Source: DSOS01 sp035286585 (lineage in GTDB: Bacteria > Chloroflexota > Anaerolineae > Anaerolineales > UBA4823). From it: 23,910 bases of DNA. Positions 7,098 to 13,982 of this stretch are shown here, in pieces; the first letter of the stretch is position 1; the number at the start of each line of letters is the position of its first letter. The position numbers and the translations under genes were made by a program. The DNA lies in contig DATEDC010000066.1 in NCBI GenBank assembly GCA_035286585.1, forward strand, positions 1 through 23,910, read 5' to 3'. The notes beneath the pieces are model-generated. The model was not told where the DNA came from and searched no databases. It saw only the letters and a program-made list of their open reading frames with translations.

Positions 7098-8136
7098 CGC
7101 CGCTCAGCACTTCCTCGAATGCCCGCCCGGCTGTGAGGATATCCTCATCCCGGATCCAGTAGTGCGTCACCAGGCGGAAGCGCCGCGCCCCTGCGACACC
7201 CACGCGCACGCGGCGCGCTGCCAAGTGTTGCGCCACCTGGGCGGCGCTCTGGGGGATGCCATCCTGAAGGGTGCAGAAGACCATATTCGTCTGCGGCGCG
7301 CCGGGATCGAGGGCCAGCCTGGGGATCTGGGCAAGCATCTCCGCCAGGCGTTTTGCCCGGGCGTGGTCTTCAGCCAGGCGCTCGATCATGGTCTCCAACG
7401 CCACCAGGCCAGCCGCCGCCAGCACGCCAGCCTGGCGCATCCCGCCCCCCAACTGCTTGCGCATGCGGTGAGCCCGGGCGATGAACTCGGAAGAGCCGCA
7501 CAGGAGCGATCCCACCGGCGCGCACAGCCCCTTGCTCAGGCAGAAGGTGACCGAATCAGCCGCCTGGGCCAGCTCCTTGGGCTCTACCTGCAGGGCGACC
7601 GCGGCGTTGAACAGGCGAGCGCCATCCAGGTGCAGCCTCAGCCCGTGTTGATGAGCCAGCTCGCCAACCTGGCGGGTGTACGCCGGAGTGAGCGCCACGC
7701 CGCCGCAGCGATTGTGGGTGTTCTCCAGGGCGACCAGGGTTGTGACCGGTTCGTGCGGGTCAGCGGAACGGATAGCAGCCCGGATATCCTCCAGCGCCAG
7801 GCTGCCATCGGGCTGGTTGGGCACCTGGCGAGAGTGCACCCCGCCCAGCGCAGAGACCCCGCCGGCTTCGAACAGGAACGTGTGAGCCAGGTTGCCCACG
7901 ATCATTTCATCGCCCCTCTGGCAGTGAGCCAGGATGGCTGCCAGGTTGCCCATCGTCCCGGAGGGCACGAACAGGGCGGCTTCTTTTCCGCTCAGGTCGG
8001 CTGCCATTTCCTGCAGGCGGTTGACGGTGGGGTCTTCGCCGTAGACGTCATCGCCCACCTCGGCGCGGGACATGGCCGCGCGCATGGCAGGGGTGGGCTG
8101 GGTGACGGTGTCTGAACGCAGATCGATCCATTCCAT
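7090..8136 (-). CDS. ltaE: Low-specificity L-threonine aldolase (PLP)
   Basis: It cleaves L-threonine and L-allo-threonine to glycine and acetaldehyde with pyridoxal phosphate. The 348-residue protein starts with the family hallmark MEWIDLRSDTVTQPT and continues with VGDDVYGEDPTVN and the FVPSGTMGN phosphate-binding turn. LENTHN and LHLDGARLFNA (Asp contacting the pyridine nitrogen) follow, and the Schiff-base Lys202 sits in CLSKGLCAPVGS. The longest frame begins 31 codons earlier, but that extension is not family-like. ATG 8136 has GAGGAGC seven bases upstream and lies 13 bp after the rluD stop. It is read with lspA and rluD on the minus strand. Its last codons contain the promoter of the next gene. 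Confidence 0.95.
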   Translation of the reverse strand: MEWIDLRSDTVTQPTPAMRAAMSRAEVGDDVYGEDPTVNRLQEMAADLSGKEAALFVPSGTMGNLAAILAHCQRGDEMIVGNLAHTFLFEAGGVSALGGVHSRQVPNQPDGSLALEDIRAAIRSADPHEPVTTLVALENTHNRCGGVALTPAYTRQVGELAHQHGLRLHLDGARLFNAAVALQVEPKELAQAADSVTFCLSKGLCAPVGSLLCGSSEFIARAHRMRKQLGGGMRQAGVLAAAGLVALETMIERLAEDHARAKRLAEMLAQIPRLALDPGAPQTNMVFCTLQDGIPQSAAQVAQHLAARRVRVGVAGARRFRLVTHYWIRDEDILTAGRAFEEVLSGVI

Positions 8137-8149
8137 GGCTGCTCCTCGA

Positions 8150-9073
8150 TTAAGCCGCCAGGCGCAAACTGCGCAGCGCTTCAGCCAGCTCATCCGGCAG
8201 GGGCGCCTCGAACGTTTGCAGGCGATCACCTCCCGGCAGGCGGATGGTCAGGCGGGCGGCGTGCAGAAAATGGTGCTGGATCTCCAGGCTGGGTTTGCGC
8301 CGTCCATAGGTGGTGTCTCCGGCGACCGGGCAGCCCAGAAAGCTCAGGTGCAGGCGGATCTGGTGCGTGCGCCCGGTAAGCGGGCGCACCTCCAGCAGGG
8401 TGTGGTTGGGGAAGGTTTCCAGGGTGCGGTACTCGCTGACCGCCTCGCGGCCCTTGCCGGGGACGACCGCCATCTGTTTGCGCTGCGAGGCGTGGCGCCC
8501 GATCGGAGCCTCGATCCGCCCGCTGGGCGTGGGCGGCCTGCTATCCACTAAAGCCAGGTAGATTTTCTCAACTTCTCGGCGGCGAAACTGTTCCTGCAGC
8601 CAGCGGTGCGCAGCGTCATTCTTGGCGAGCAGGATCAGGCCGGAGGTGTTCTTGTCCAGGCGGTGCACCACCCCGGGGCGGCCCTCGCCGCCGATGCCTT
8701 GCATCTCCGGGGCGTGCGCCAGAATGGCATGCACCAGGGTGCCGCGCTCGTGCCCCACTGCCGGGTGGACGACCATCCCGGCGGGCTTGTTGACCACGAT
8801 CAAGTCGTCGTTTTCGAAACGGATATCCAGGGGGATCGGCTCTGGAGCCAGGTCCGTGGGGGGCGGAGGCGGGATGCGCACCTGCACCTGGCTGCCTCTT
8901 TCCAGCGTCAGGCCGGTTTTGCGCGCTGCCGCCCCATTCACCAGGACAAAGCCATCCTTAATCAATCCCTGCAATTGCGAGCGTGAGAACTCCGGCAATT
9001 GCCCCACCAGATATTTATCCAGCCTCTTGGGCTCGTCCTGGTCGAAGGTGAATTCAGCGAGGCGATCACTCAC
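8150..9073 (-). CDS. rluD: RluD-family 23S rRNA pseudouridine synthase
   Basis: RluD-type enzymes isomerise specific uridines of 23S rRNA to pseudouridine. The 307-residue protein has an N-terminal S4 RNA-binding domain (about 15-75, RLDKYLVGQLPEFSRSQLQGL). The RluA-type catalytic domain follows, with VVNKPAGMVVHPA (93-105) and GVVHRLDKNTSGLILLAK carrying the catalytic Asp140. Further on are EKIYLALV and TGRTHQIRLHL. Start is GTG 9073, overlapping the lspA stop by eight bases (GTGAGTGA). A GAGGAAG about eight bases upstream supports translation coupled to lspA. The lspA-rluD adjacency is common in bacteria. The exact target uridines cannot be told from the sequence; RluD versus RluA/C subfamily is the main uncertainty. 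Confidence 0.93.
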   Translation of the reverse strand: MSDRLAEFTFDQDEPKRLDKYLVGQLPEFSRSQLQGLIKDGFVLVNGAAARKTGLTLERGSQVQVRIPPPPPTDLAPEPIPLDIRFENDDLIVVNKPAGMVVHPAVGHERGTLVHAILAHAPEMQGIGGEGRPGVVHRLDKNTSGLILLAKNDAAHRWLQEQFRRREVEKIYLALVDSRPPTPSGRIEAPIGRHASQRKQMAVVPGKGREAVSEYRTLETFPNHTLLEVRPLTGRTHQIRLHLSFLGCPVAGDTTYGRRKPSLEIQHHFLHAARLTIRLPGGDRLQTFEAPLPDELAEALRSLRLAA

Positions 9074-9608
9074 CCTTCGCTTCCTCTGAGACTGGGGAAC
9101 CTGCCATGCCCTGGGAGAGGTGATCTGCAGGTTTTTTTCGCGCCCTTTCCAGGAACCACATCCCGAAGATCAAGATTGCCACCCCGATCGAAATGCTGGC
9201 GTCCGCCACGTTGAACACCGGGAAAGTTCCGATGGAGATAAAATCGGTGACATAACCCTGTGACATGCGGTCGATCAGGTTGCCGACCGCGCCGCCCAAT
9301 TGCAAGCCCATCGCAATGCGCAAGGGCCAATCTCTCCGCGGCACCTGGGGGTAATAAATAAGGATCGCCACAGAGACCAGGATTGCCAGCACGGTAAAAA
9401 CGTCGCCAAAGCTCTGGAATATGCCGAACGCAGCCCCCGTGTTTTTCCAGTGTACGATGCGCGCGTACGGGGTCAGCCAATGCCAGGGCGACCAGACGCC
9501 CTCGATCGGCAGGTTCGTGCGCACGATGCTCTTGGTCAACTGGTCCAGGCTGACGATCAGGCCAGAGAGGATGAATAATGAGAGGTAATCCTGCAGGTAT
9601 CTTTTCAA
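9066..9608 (-). CDS. lspA: Lipoprotein signal peptidase (signal peptidase II)
   Basis: LspA is the membrane aspartyl protease that removes signal peptides from diacylglyceryl-modified prolipoproteins. The 180-residue protein has four hydrophobic segments and the family motifs DQLTK (22-26), NTGAAFGIF (56-64), GNLIDR with catalytic Asp113, and VFNVADASI with catalytic Asp136. The start is an unusual TTG at 9608, with GGAGG four bases upstream; the nearest ATG (9619) is out of frame. A substrate candidate in this window is the M28 lipoprotein at 19143. A possible -10 (TATAAG, 9693-9698) and a 12-bp inverted repeat (9636-9686) lie in its leader, so it may start its own transcript with rluD and the aldolase. 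Confidence 0.95.
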   Translation of the reverse strand: MKRYLQDYLSLFILSGLIVSLDQLTKSIVRTNLPIEGVWSPWHWLTPYARIVHWKNTGAAFGIFQSFGDVFTVLAILVSVAILIYYPQVPRRDWPLRIAMGLQLGGAVGNLIDRMSQGYVTDFISIGTFPVFNVADASISIGVAILIFGMWFLERARKKPADHLSQGMAGSPVSEEAKGE

Positions 9609-9612
9609 CGAG

Positions 9613-9617
9613 CCTCC
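9613..9617 (-). promoter_or_regulatory. lspA: Ribosome binding site that sets the TTG start of lspA
   Basis: GGAGG on the minus strand is four bases before TTG 9608. No in-frame ATG or GTG upstream has comparable support. The family's N-terminal membrane segment begins shortly after, as expected. Confidence 0.6.
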
Positions 9618-9635
9618 ATGCGGGCGAAGTGCGGA

Positions 9636-9686
9636 TTTTCAGGCTGCCCTGTCGGTCGAGTGGTCAGCCCCGGCGCAGCCTGAAAA
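9636..9686 (-). promoter_or_regulatory. 12-bp inverted repeat (stem-loop) in the lspA leader
   Basis: TTTTCAGGCTGC (9636-9647) is exactly complementary to GCAGCCTGAAAA (9675-9686), with a 27-base loop. It lies between the methyltransferase stop (9704) and the lspA start (9608). No U-run follows the stem in either direction, so it is not an ordinary terminator. It may be a leader or mRNA-stability hairpin. Confidence 0.6.
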
Positions 9687-9692
9687 GCCTGC

Positions 9693-9698
9693 CTTATA
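9693..9698 (-). promoter_or_regulatory. Possible -10 element upstream of lspA
   Basis: TATAAG on the minus strand matches five of six -10 positions. The hexamer 17 bp upstream (TCGAAT) is a poor -35. Initiation would fall near 9686, so the inverted repeat would form the very 5' end of the transcript. This is weak evidence. Confidence 0.25.
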
Positions 9699-9703
9699 AG
9701 CTC

Positions 9704-10672
9704 TCATTTTACCTCATTCGACCGTTCCGCGGACGCAGCGGTGGGCCGGTACCTGCCGGTGAAGTCTATCTGGTGGGCGATGTAGACCAGCTCGCCGCTT
9801 TCGATTTGAGCCTGGCGTCTGTGCACCCAGGAAGACAGCGCCAGCGGGTCCAGGTCGGGATGACCGGCAAGCTCCGTGTGCACGGTGTGGATGATGAAAT
9901 GCAAGAAATAGGCTTCATCCCCGGGGTAGCCGGCCTCGTGGGGGAAAACCACCCAGTCCGAGGCGCCGGCGGCGAGTATCTGGGCCCCGCACTGCTTCAG
10001 TAGGGTGAACAGGCGGCGCCCGGTGTGACTGTCCCCCGAGGGGCGACCGTCTCTCAGGCGCTCGTCCATGCTGCGGTGGTAGAGATTCAGGATGAGCTCA
10101 TCCAGAGGCGGATTGATCTGCGGCTCGAACAGAGTCAGCCCATCGAAGTTGAGCGTGAAGTAGAACAGCCCGCCGGGCTTCAGCAGGGACAAAATCCCGG
10201 GCAGGGTGGACGGCAGGTCGATCAGGTCGAGAAAGGCGTGGGCAATGAGCAGGTCGTACAGGCGCTCTCCCTGCCGTAGGGGGATCATTGCCAGGATATC
10301 CCTATCTTGCAGCCTGAGGACGATCTGCGGCTCGCCCTCCGCGGGCATCCCGCTCCGCTCCCCCTGACGGGGATGCAAAACGTGAACCGCGGGGTACGCC
10401 TGGAGCCTGCGGCGGGCTGCGGCGATATTCCCGGCTTGATGGTCGATGGCGGTGTAGCGGGCGTGGCGGAGCAGCTTCCACTCCAGCATGCGCTCGACCA
10501 TGGTGCCGATCCCCGCGCCGATCTCCAGTACATGCAGCGGGTTTTGGGGCGAGGTGCCGGGCAGCTCGCCGCGAAGCGCCTCCCAGACCTGGCGGTTCAG
10601 CGCCCTGTCGTCCACGCTTTTTTTCGCCGCCAGGTAGCGGGTGAACGGGAATTGGTCAGGTACAGGCATCAT
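9704..10672 (-). CDS. SAM-dependent class I methyltransferase, last gene of the RibA-PTPS operon
   Basis: The 322-residue protein has a Rossmann-type methyltransferase core. Motif I, LEIGAGIGT, is at 49-57, the acidic end of strand 2 is Asp77 (YTAIDHQ), and the later YDLLIAHAFLDLIDLP and LLKPGGLFYFTLNFDG are motif IV- and post-IV-like strands. About 30 N-terminal residues and a long C-terminal helical part (about 210-322) lie outside the core. These parts match no methyltransferase subtype I know. The acceptor is unknown. Its ATG 10672 overlaps the stop of the glycosyltransferase gene in an ATGA, so the two are translationally coupled. By context it probably modifies the same small molecule as the neighbouring enzymes, which is inference. 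A nucleic-acid or protein substrate is not excluded. Confidence 0.85.
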   Translation of the reverse strand: MMPVPDQFPFTRYLAAKKSVDDRALNRQVWEALRGELPGTSPQNPLHVLEIGAGIGTMVERMLEWKLLRHARYTAIDHQAGNIAAARRRLQAYPAVHVLHPRQGERSGMPAEGEPQIVLRLQDRDILAMIPLRQGERLYDLLIAHAFLDLIDLPSTLPGILSLLKPGGLFYFTLNFDGLTLFEPQINPPLDELILNLYHRSMDERLRDGRPSGDSHTGRRLFTLLKQCGAQILAAGASDWVVFPHEAGYPGDEAYFLHFIIHTVHTELAGHPDLDPLALSSWVHRRQAQIESGELVYIAHQIDFTGRYRPTAASAERSNEVK

Positions 10673-11751
10673 TGGCCTCGCATTTGGAAAAGAAAAGCGC
10701 GCATCTGTGCTCCGCTCTGCTCCCAGGTGGGATGAGCGGAGTAGCGCCGCCGGGCAGCCAGGCTCATTTGCGTTAGCTTTCGACGATCTTGCCAGAGCTC
10801 GTTCAGGTGTCCCGCCAGCGCCTGCGCATCCTCTGGCTCGATCAGGTAACCGTCCACACCGTGGGTGATCATCTCGCCCGCCGAGCCGGCGGTGGTGCCA
10901 ATGGCGGGCAGGCCGAAGCCCATCCCCTCCAGGTAGGCGATGCCGAAGCCCTCGTAGGAGGAGGGCACGGCGAGCAGGTGAGCTTTTTCCAGGCGCCTCG
11001 CCAGCTCGGTGTCTGCCAGCGCGCCCAGGAATTTCACCCTGTCAGAAAGCCCCAATTGAGCCGCCAATCGCTGCATGCTGGCAGCGTAAGCCCGGGCGGC
11101 GCCCAGGCTGCCGATGACTTCCAGCGACCAGGCACCCTGGGGGACGCGGCTGAGGGCTTGCAGCAGGGTGTGCAGCCCTTTGCGGGGGATCACGTTGCCC
11201 AAAAAGAGCATACGCAGCGTTCCGGGCTGGGAAGCGCGCAGGGCGATTTCATTATCCGTGAGAGGCGGCTGGAAGTGGTCCCCTGCAGGGTAAGCGACCA
11301 GGCCCGGATATCCCGCGCCAATTAATTGTTCGACGACGCTCCGGGTGGTCTGGCTGTTGTAGATGAACCCGTCCACGCTGGCGAGATAGCGCCGCTCGAT
11401 CCCGCGGTAGAGGCGATTCTGCCAGCGAGAGCGCCGCTCGCTGAGGCGCAGGTGGTGGACGATAGAAATAAACGGGTAAGCGACCCGCCTGCGCAAACGC
11501 CCGTTCAGCCAGAATAACGAGGGGTGATTGAGCTCGTCCTGGAGGAGTAAATCGATCTCCAGGCGCGAAAGACGGCGCAGCAGGCTGGCTGACAGGTTAT
11601 CCCTCAGGTGAGGGAGGTAGCCGCGCCAGGGGAGCGAGATGATCTCCACCTGGTCGCCCTGGCTGCGCAGGTGCTCGACCAGTTTGCGGTCGTACAGGTA
11701 GCCTCCCGAAAGGCTGCTCAGGCTGCCGTAAATGATCAGCCCCAGGCGCAC
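10669..11751 (-). CDS. GT4-family glycosyltransferase (GT-B fold)
   Basis: This 360-residue retaining glycosyltransferase should move a sugar from an NDP-sugar. An N-terminal acceptor half (about 1-170) is followed by the GT4 C-terminal half. That half begins at MLFLGNVIPRKGLHTLLQAL (181-200), includes DRVKFLGALADTEL and ends in the donor-site E-x7-E motif (Glu267 and Glu275 in EGFGIAYLE), then GLPAIGTTAGSAGEMI. It has no signal peptide or membrane segment. The start is GTG 11751 with GGGGAG upstream, 25 bp after the PTPS-like gene; its end overlaps the methyltransferase start by four bases. GT4 enzymes usually build surface polysaccharide, but the setting among GTP cyclohydrolase- and pterin-type genes suggests a small-molecule glycoside. 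Pterin glycosides are known from cyanobacteria and green sulfur bacteria. Confidence 0.9.
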   Translation of the reverse strand: MRLGLIIYGSLSSLSGGYLYDRKLVEHLRSQGDQVEIISLPWRGYLPHLRDNLSASLLRRLSRLEIDLLLQDELNHPSLFWLNGRLRRRVAYPFISIVHHLRLSERRSRWQNRLYRGIERRYLASVDGFIYNSQTTRSVVEQLIGAGYPGLVAYPAGDHFQPPLTDNEIALRASQPGTLRMLFLGNVIPRKGLHTLLQALSRVPQGAWSLEVIGSLGAARAYAASMQRLAAQLGLSDRVKFLGALADTELARRLEKAHLLAVPSSYEGFGIAYLEGMGFGLPAIGTTAGSAGEMITHGVDGYLIEPEDAQALAGHLNELWQDRRKLTQMSLAARRRYSAHPTWEQSGAQMRAFLFQMRGQ

Positions 11752-11776
11752 GCTTTATCTCTCCCCGGCGGCCGCG

Positions 11777-12166
11777 CTAGCCGTCAGGCGGGTTTTCCAG
11801 GCGGTAGGCAGCCCAGGCGATATCGTTCTCCCACAGCCGGGTAGTAACCGCGCGCAGTCCCGGCGCCTGGATCGCGGCTGCCAATTGCTGGCACAGGATG
11901 TGCGCAAAGTGCTCCAGGCTGGGGTTGATAGCGGCGAACTCCGCCAGGCTGTTGAGGGTCTGGTCGCGGTAACGGCTGGTCAGGCGCTCCAGGTTGGCCT
12001 CGATATCCACGATGTCCACCAGGTAGCCGTGCTGATCCAGGCTTTCGCCTTCGAGCTGCAGCTCGAGCCGGTAATGGTGGGAGTGAAGCTGGTTTTCGGC
12101 GCCCCAGTCGCCCCCCACCAGGAAATGCTGGGCGATAAAATCGCCTCGGACTGCAACGACGTACAT
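11777..12166 (-). CDS. 6-pyruvoyl-tetrahydropterin synthase/QueD-like T-fold protein with altered catalytic residues
   Basis: The 129-residue protein aligns with the PTPS/QueD (COG0720) T-fold family, which acts on dihydroneopterin triphosphate. The three zinc-binding histidines are present: His14 (FIAQHFL) and His28/His30 (LHSHHY). The pterin-anchoring glutamate is also present: Glu113 in LWENDIAWAAY. The catalytic Cys normally four residues before the HxH is Glu24, and the catalytic Asp-His pair is Asp68-Gln69 (RDQTLN). The usual PTPS or queuosine reaction is therefore unlikely; a different pterin- or pyrimidine-binding role is inferred. Some family members use a Glu in place of the Cys (PTPS-III, releasing 6-hydroxymethyldihydropterin), but there it sits three residues before the HGH. 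ATG 12166 has AGGTGA well spaced; GTG 12175 overlaps that site and was rejected. Confidence 0.85.
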   Translation of the reverse strand: MYVVAVRGDFIAQHFLVGGDWGAENQLHSHHYRLELQLEGESLDQHGYLVDIVDIEANLERLTSRYRDQTLNSLAEFAAINPSLEHFAHILCQQLAAAIQAPGLRAVTTRLWENDIAWAAYRLENPPDG

Positions 12167-12210
12167 GTAAATCACCTCGCTGGCTCTGGATTATTTCTCC
12201 CCCGCCAATT

Positions 12211-13254
12211 TTATCCCAATTCGGCCTCGCCTGTGGCCTCGCCAGTATAGGTGAACAGCACCTGGAGCGCCTCGCCGGGTTGCGTGTCCAGCAGGCGGTA
12301 GGCCTGTTCGGCCTCCTCCAGCGGGAAGCGGTGGGTGATCCAGCGCGCCGGCTTCAACTGCTGCAGCATCTTCCAGGCTACGGAGAAGCGCCGCTCTTTG
12401 CTCCAGCGCCCGCTGAATTCAGGCGCCAGGCTGCTGACCTGGCTGCTGATCAGGCGGATGCGGCTGCGGTGGTATCGACCGCCCAGGTCCAGGCTGGCCC
12501 GCTTGCTCCCGTACCAGGAGCCCACCACCACCCGCCCGGCGTATCCGGTGACCTGGATGGCCTGGTCGAGCGCGGCGGGAGAACCGGAAAGCTCGTAGGT
12601 GAGATCGGCGCCCTGGGGTTGAATGGCTTCCATTCGATGCGGAAGTTCGCCTGTTTGCGGGTCAAAACTGGCGGTGGCCCCGCTGTCCAGGGAGGCCTGG
12701 CGGCGGCGGGGGTATTTATCCAGGGTGACCAGGCTCCCCAGCGGATGCCGAGCCAACAGCGCCGTAGTCAGCAGCCCGACGATGCCCTGCCCGAAGACGG
12801 TCACGTGCTCGCCGATCAGCGGCCTCCCATCCATGATGAAGCTCACCGCCGTCTCCATGTTGGGCAGGAAGACCGCCTGCTCCGCGCTCAGCTCTGCTGG
12901 CACGGGAATGAGCCCGCGGGGCTCGTTGATAAAATGGCTGGCGTGCGGCTGGAAGGCGAAGACCAGGCGCCCTCCCCAGGCCGAGTCGGCTCCCGCGCCG
13001 GCGGCGATCACCCTGCCAACCGTGGCATAGCCGTATTGGAGCGGGTAGCTGAATCCGCCCTGCAATGAGGGGATGTTTTCGTCGAGCGGCAGCCCAGCGG
13101 GGAACTCGCCGCGATAGATCAAGAGCTCTGTCCCCGGGCTGATCGCCGAGAGCAGGGATTGCACCAGCAGTTGCCCGCTCCCCAGCGCGGGTAGCTTTTC
13201 CTCCCGGACGGAAACCTGCCCCGGGGCAGTGAAATACAAAGCGAGGCGTTTCAT
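12211..13254 (-). CDS. MDR-family (zinc-type alcohol dehydrogenase-like) dehydrogenase
   Basis: This 347-residue medium-chain dehydrogenase/reductase has an N-terminal GroES-like substrate domain (about 1-130). A Rossmann domain follows, with GQGIVG at 155-160 and LDKYPRRR as the strand-2 region that contacts the nucleotide ribose. The start of the substrate domain (LLSAISPGTELLIYRG) and YPLQYGYATVGRV resemble the BchC-like branch of the superfamily. The Cys and His that hold the catalytic zinc in classical alcohol dehydrogenases are Ser and Tyr here, and the structural-zinc Cys cluster is absent. It may therefore work without zinc. It should oxidise or reduce an alcohol or carbonyl with NAD(P), on an unknown substrate. 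ATG 13254 overlaps the reductase stop (ATGA); the longest frame begins nine codons earlier without support. Confidence 0.85.
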   Translation of the reverse strand: MKRLALYFTAPGQVSVREEKLPALGSGQLLVQSLLSAISPGTELLIYRGEFPAGLPLDENIPSLQGGFSYPLQYGYATVGRVIAAGAGADSAWGGRLVFAFQPHASHFINEPRGLIPVPAELSAEQAVFLPNMETAVSFIMDGRPLIGEHVTVFGQGIVGLLTTALLARHPLGSLVTLDKYPRRRQASLDSGATASFDPQTGELPHRMEAIQPQGADLTYELSGSPAALDQAIQVTGYAGRVVVGSWYGSKRASLDLGGRYHRSRIRLISSQVSSLAPEFSGRWSKERRFSVAWKMLQQLKPARWITHRFPLEEAEQAYRLLDTQPGEALQVLFTYTGEATGEAELG

Positions 13255-13982
13255 AGCAGGCCTTGCGGCAGGCTGCCCCACACGATAAGGTCATCACCCA
13301 GGCGTTCGTATCCCGGCTGGTGCAGGCGCAGGAGGCCGGTTGTTCCAGCCGCGCTGCCCTCCTGTTGAGCCGAGGTCAAACCATCGATGGCGCGCAGGCC
13401 GCCGGCGAAGGCCGGGGTCACAGTGAGAACGACGCGGTCCACCAGCCGGGCTTCCAGGAAGGCGGTGATCACCCGCGCCCCGCCCTCGACCATCAGGGTC
13501 TTGACGCCCAGCTCAGCCAGGCAAGCCAGCACCTCGGGCAGCGGGAGGCGACTGCTTTCGTCCAGGGGAAAAGGCAGCAGGCGCGCCCCAGCGGAGATCA
13601 GCCTGGCCTGCTTTTGCGGGTCGGTGTTTTCGCCGCAGGCGATCCAGGGTTTGCGCCCTTCCACCAGCAGGTTTGCCTCCGCGGGCGTGCGCAGGCGGCT
13701 GTCCAATACCACCGGCTGCGGGTCTTCACCGGCGACCAGGCGCACCGCCAGGCGCGGGTTGTCCGCCAGCAGCGTGCCGACCCCGATCAGGATGGCGTCA
13801 TGGGCGGCGCGCAGGTGGTGAGTCAACTGCAGCGCCTCGCCTCCGCTGAGCGCCAGCGGCGCCCCGCGCTGGAGGGCCAGGCAGCCATCCAGGCTTTGCG
13901 CGTAGCTCAGGGTGACCAGGGGTCTTCCGAATGTCTGGCAGTGAATGTCCGCCCCGGCTAAAAGCTGCTTAATGGGTACCAT
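13251..13982 (-). CDS. RibD C-terminal (DHFR-fold) pyrimidine reductase, stand-alone
   Basis: The 243-residue protein matches the reductase half of RibD and the single-domain Rib7/archaeal enzymes. Motifs are PLVTLSYAQSLDG (21-33), the HHLRAAHDAILIGVGTLLADNP segment around 55-76, and TLMVEGGARVI (162-172, NADPH phosphate loop). The family reduces the ribosyl side chain of a GTP-derived aminopyrimidine phosphate to ribityl using NADPH. The N-terminal zinc deaminase domain of bifunctional RibD is absent. Alone, it would act on the still-aminated DARPP, as in the fungal and archaeal order of steps. ATG 13982 lies inside the end of the GTP cyclohydrolase II gene (14-bp overlap) and its stop overlaps the dehydrogenase start by four bases. 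It should use the product of its upstream neighbour. Confidence 0.9.
   Translation of the reverse strand: MVPIKQLLAGADIHCQTFGRPLVTLSYAQSLDGCLALQRGAPLALSGGEALQLTHHLRAAHDAILIGVGTLLADNPRLAVRLVAGEDPQPVVLDSRLRTPAEANLLVEGRKPWIACGENTDPQKQARLISAGARLLPFPLDESSRLPLPEVLACLAELGVKTLMVEGGARVITAFLEARLVDRVVLTVTPAFAGGLRAIDGLTSAQQEGSAAGTTGLLRLHQPGYERLGDDLIVWGSLPQGLL

Noticed and set aside
6973..8115. Plus-strand open frame of 380 codons
   Set aside because: It is antisense to the threonine aldolase gene, has the His/Gln/Arg-rich composition of a shadow frame, and shows no motif or ribosome binding site.
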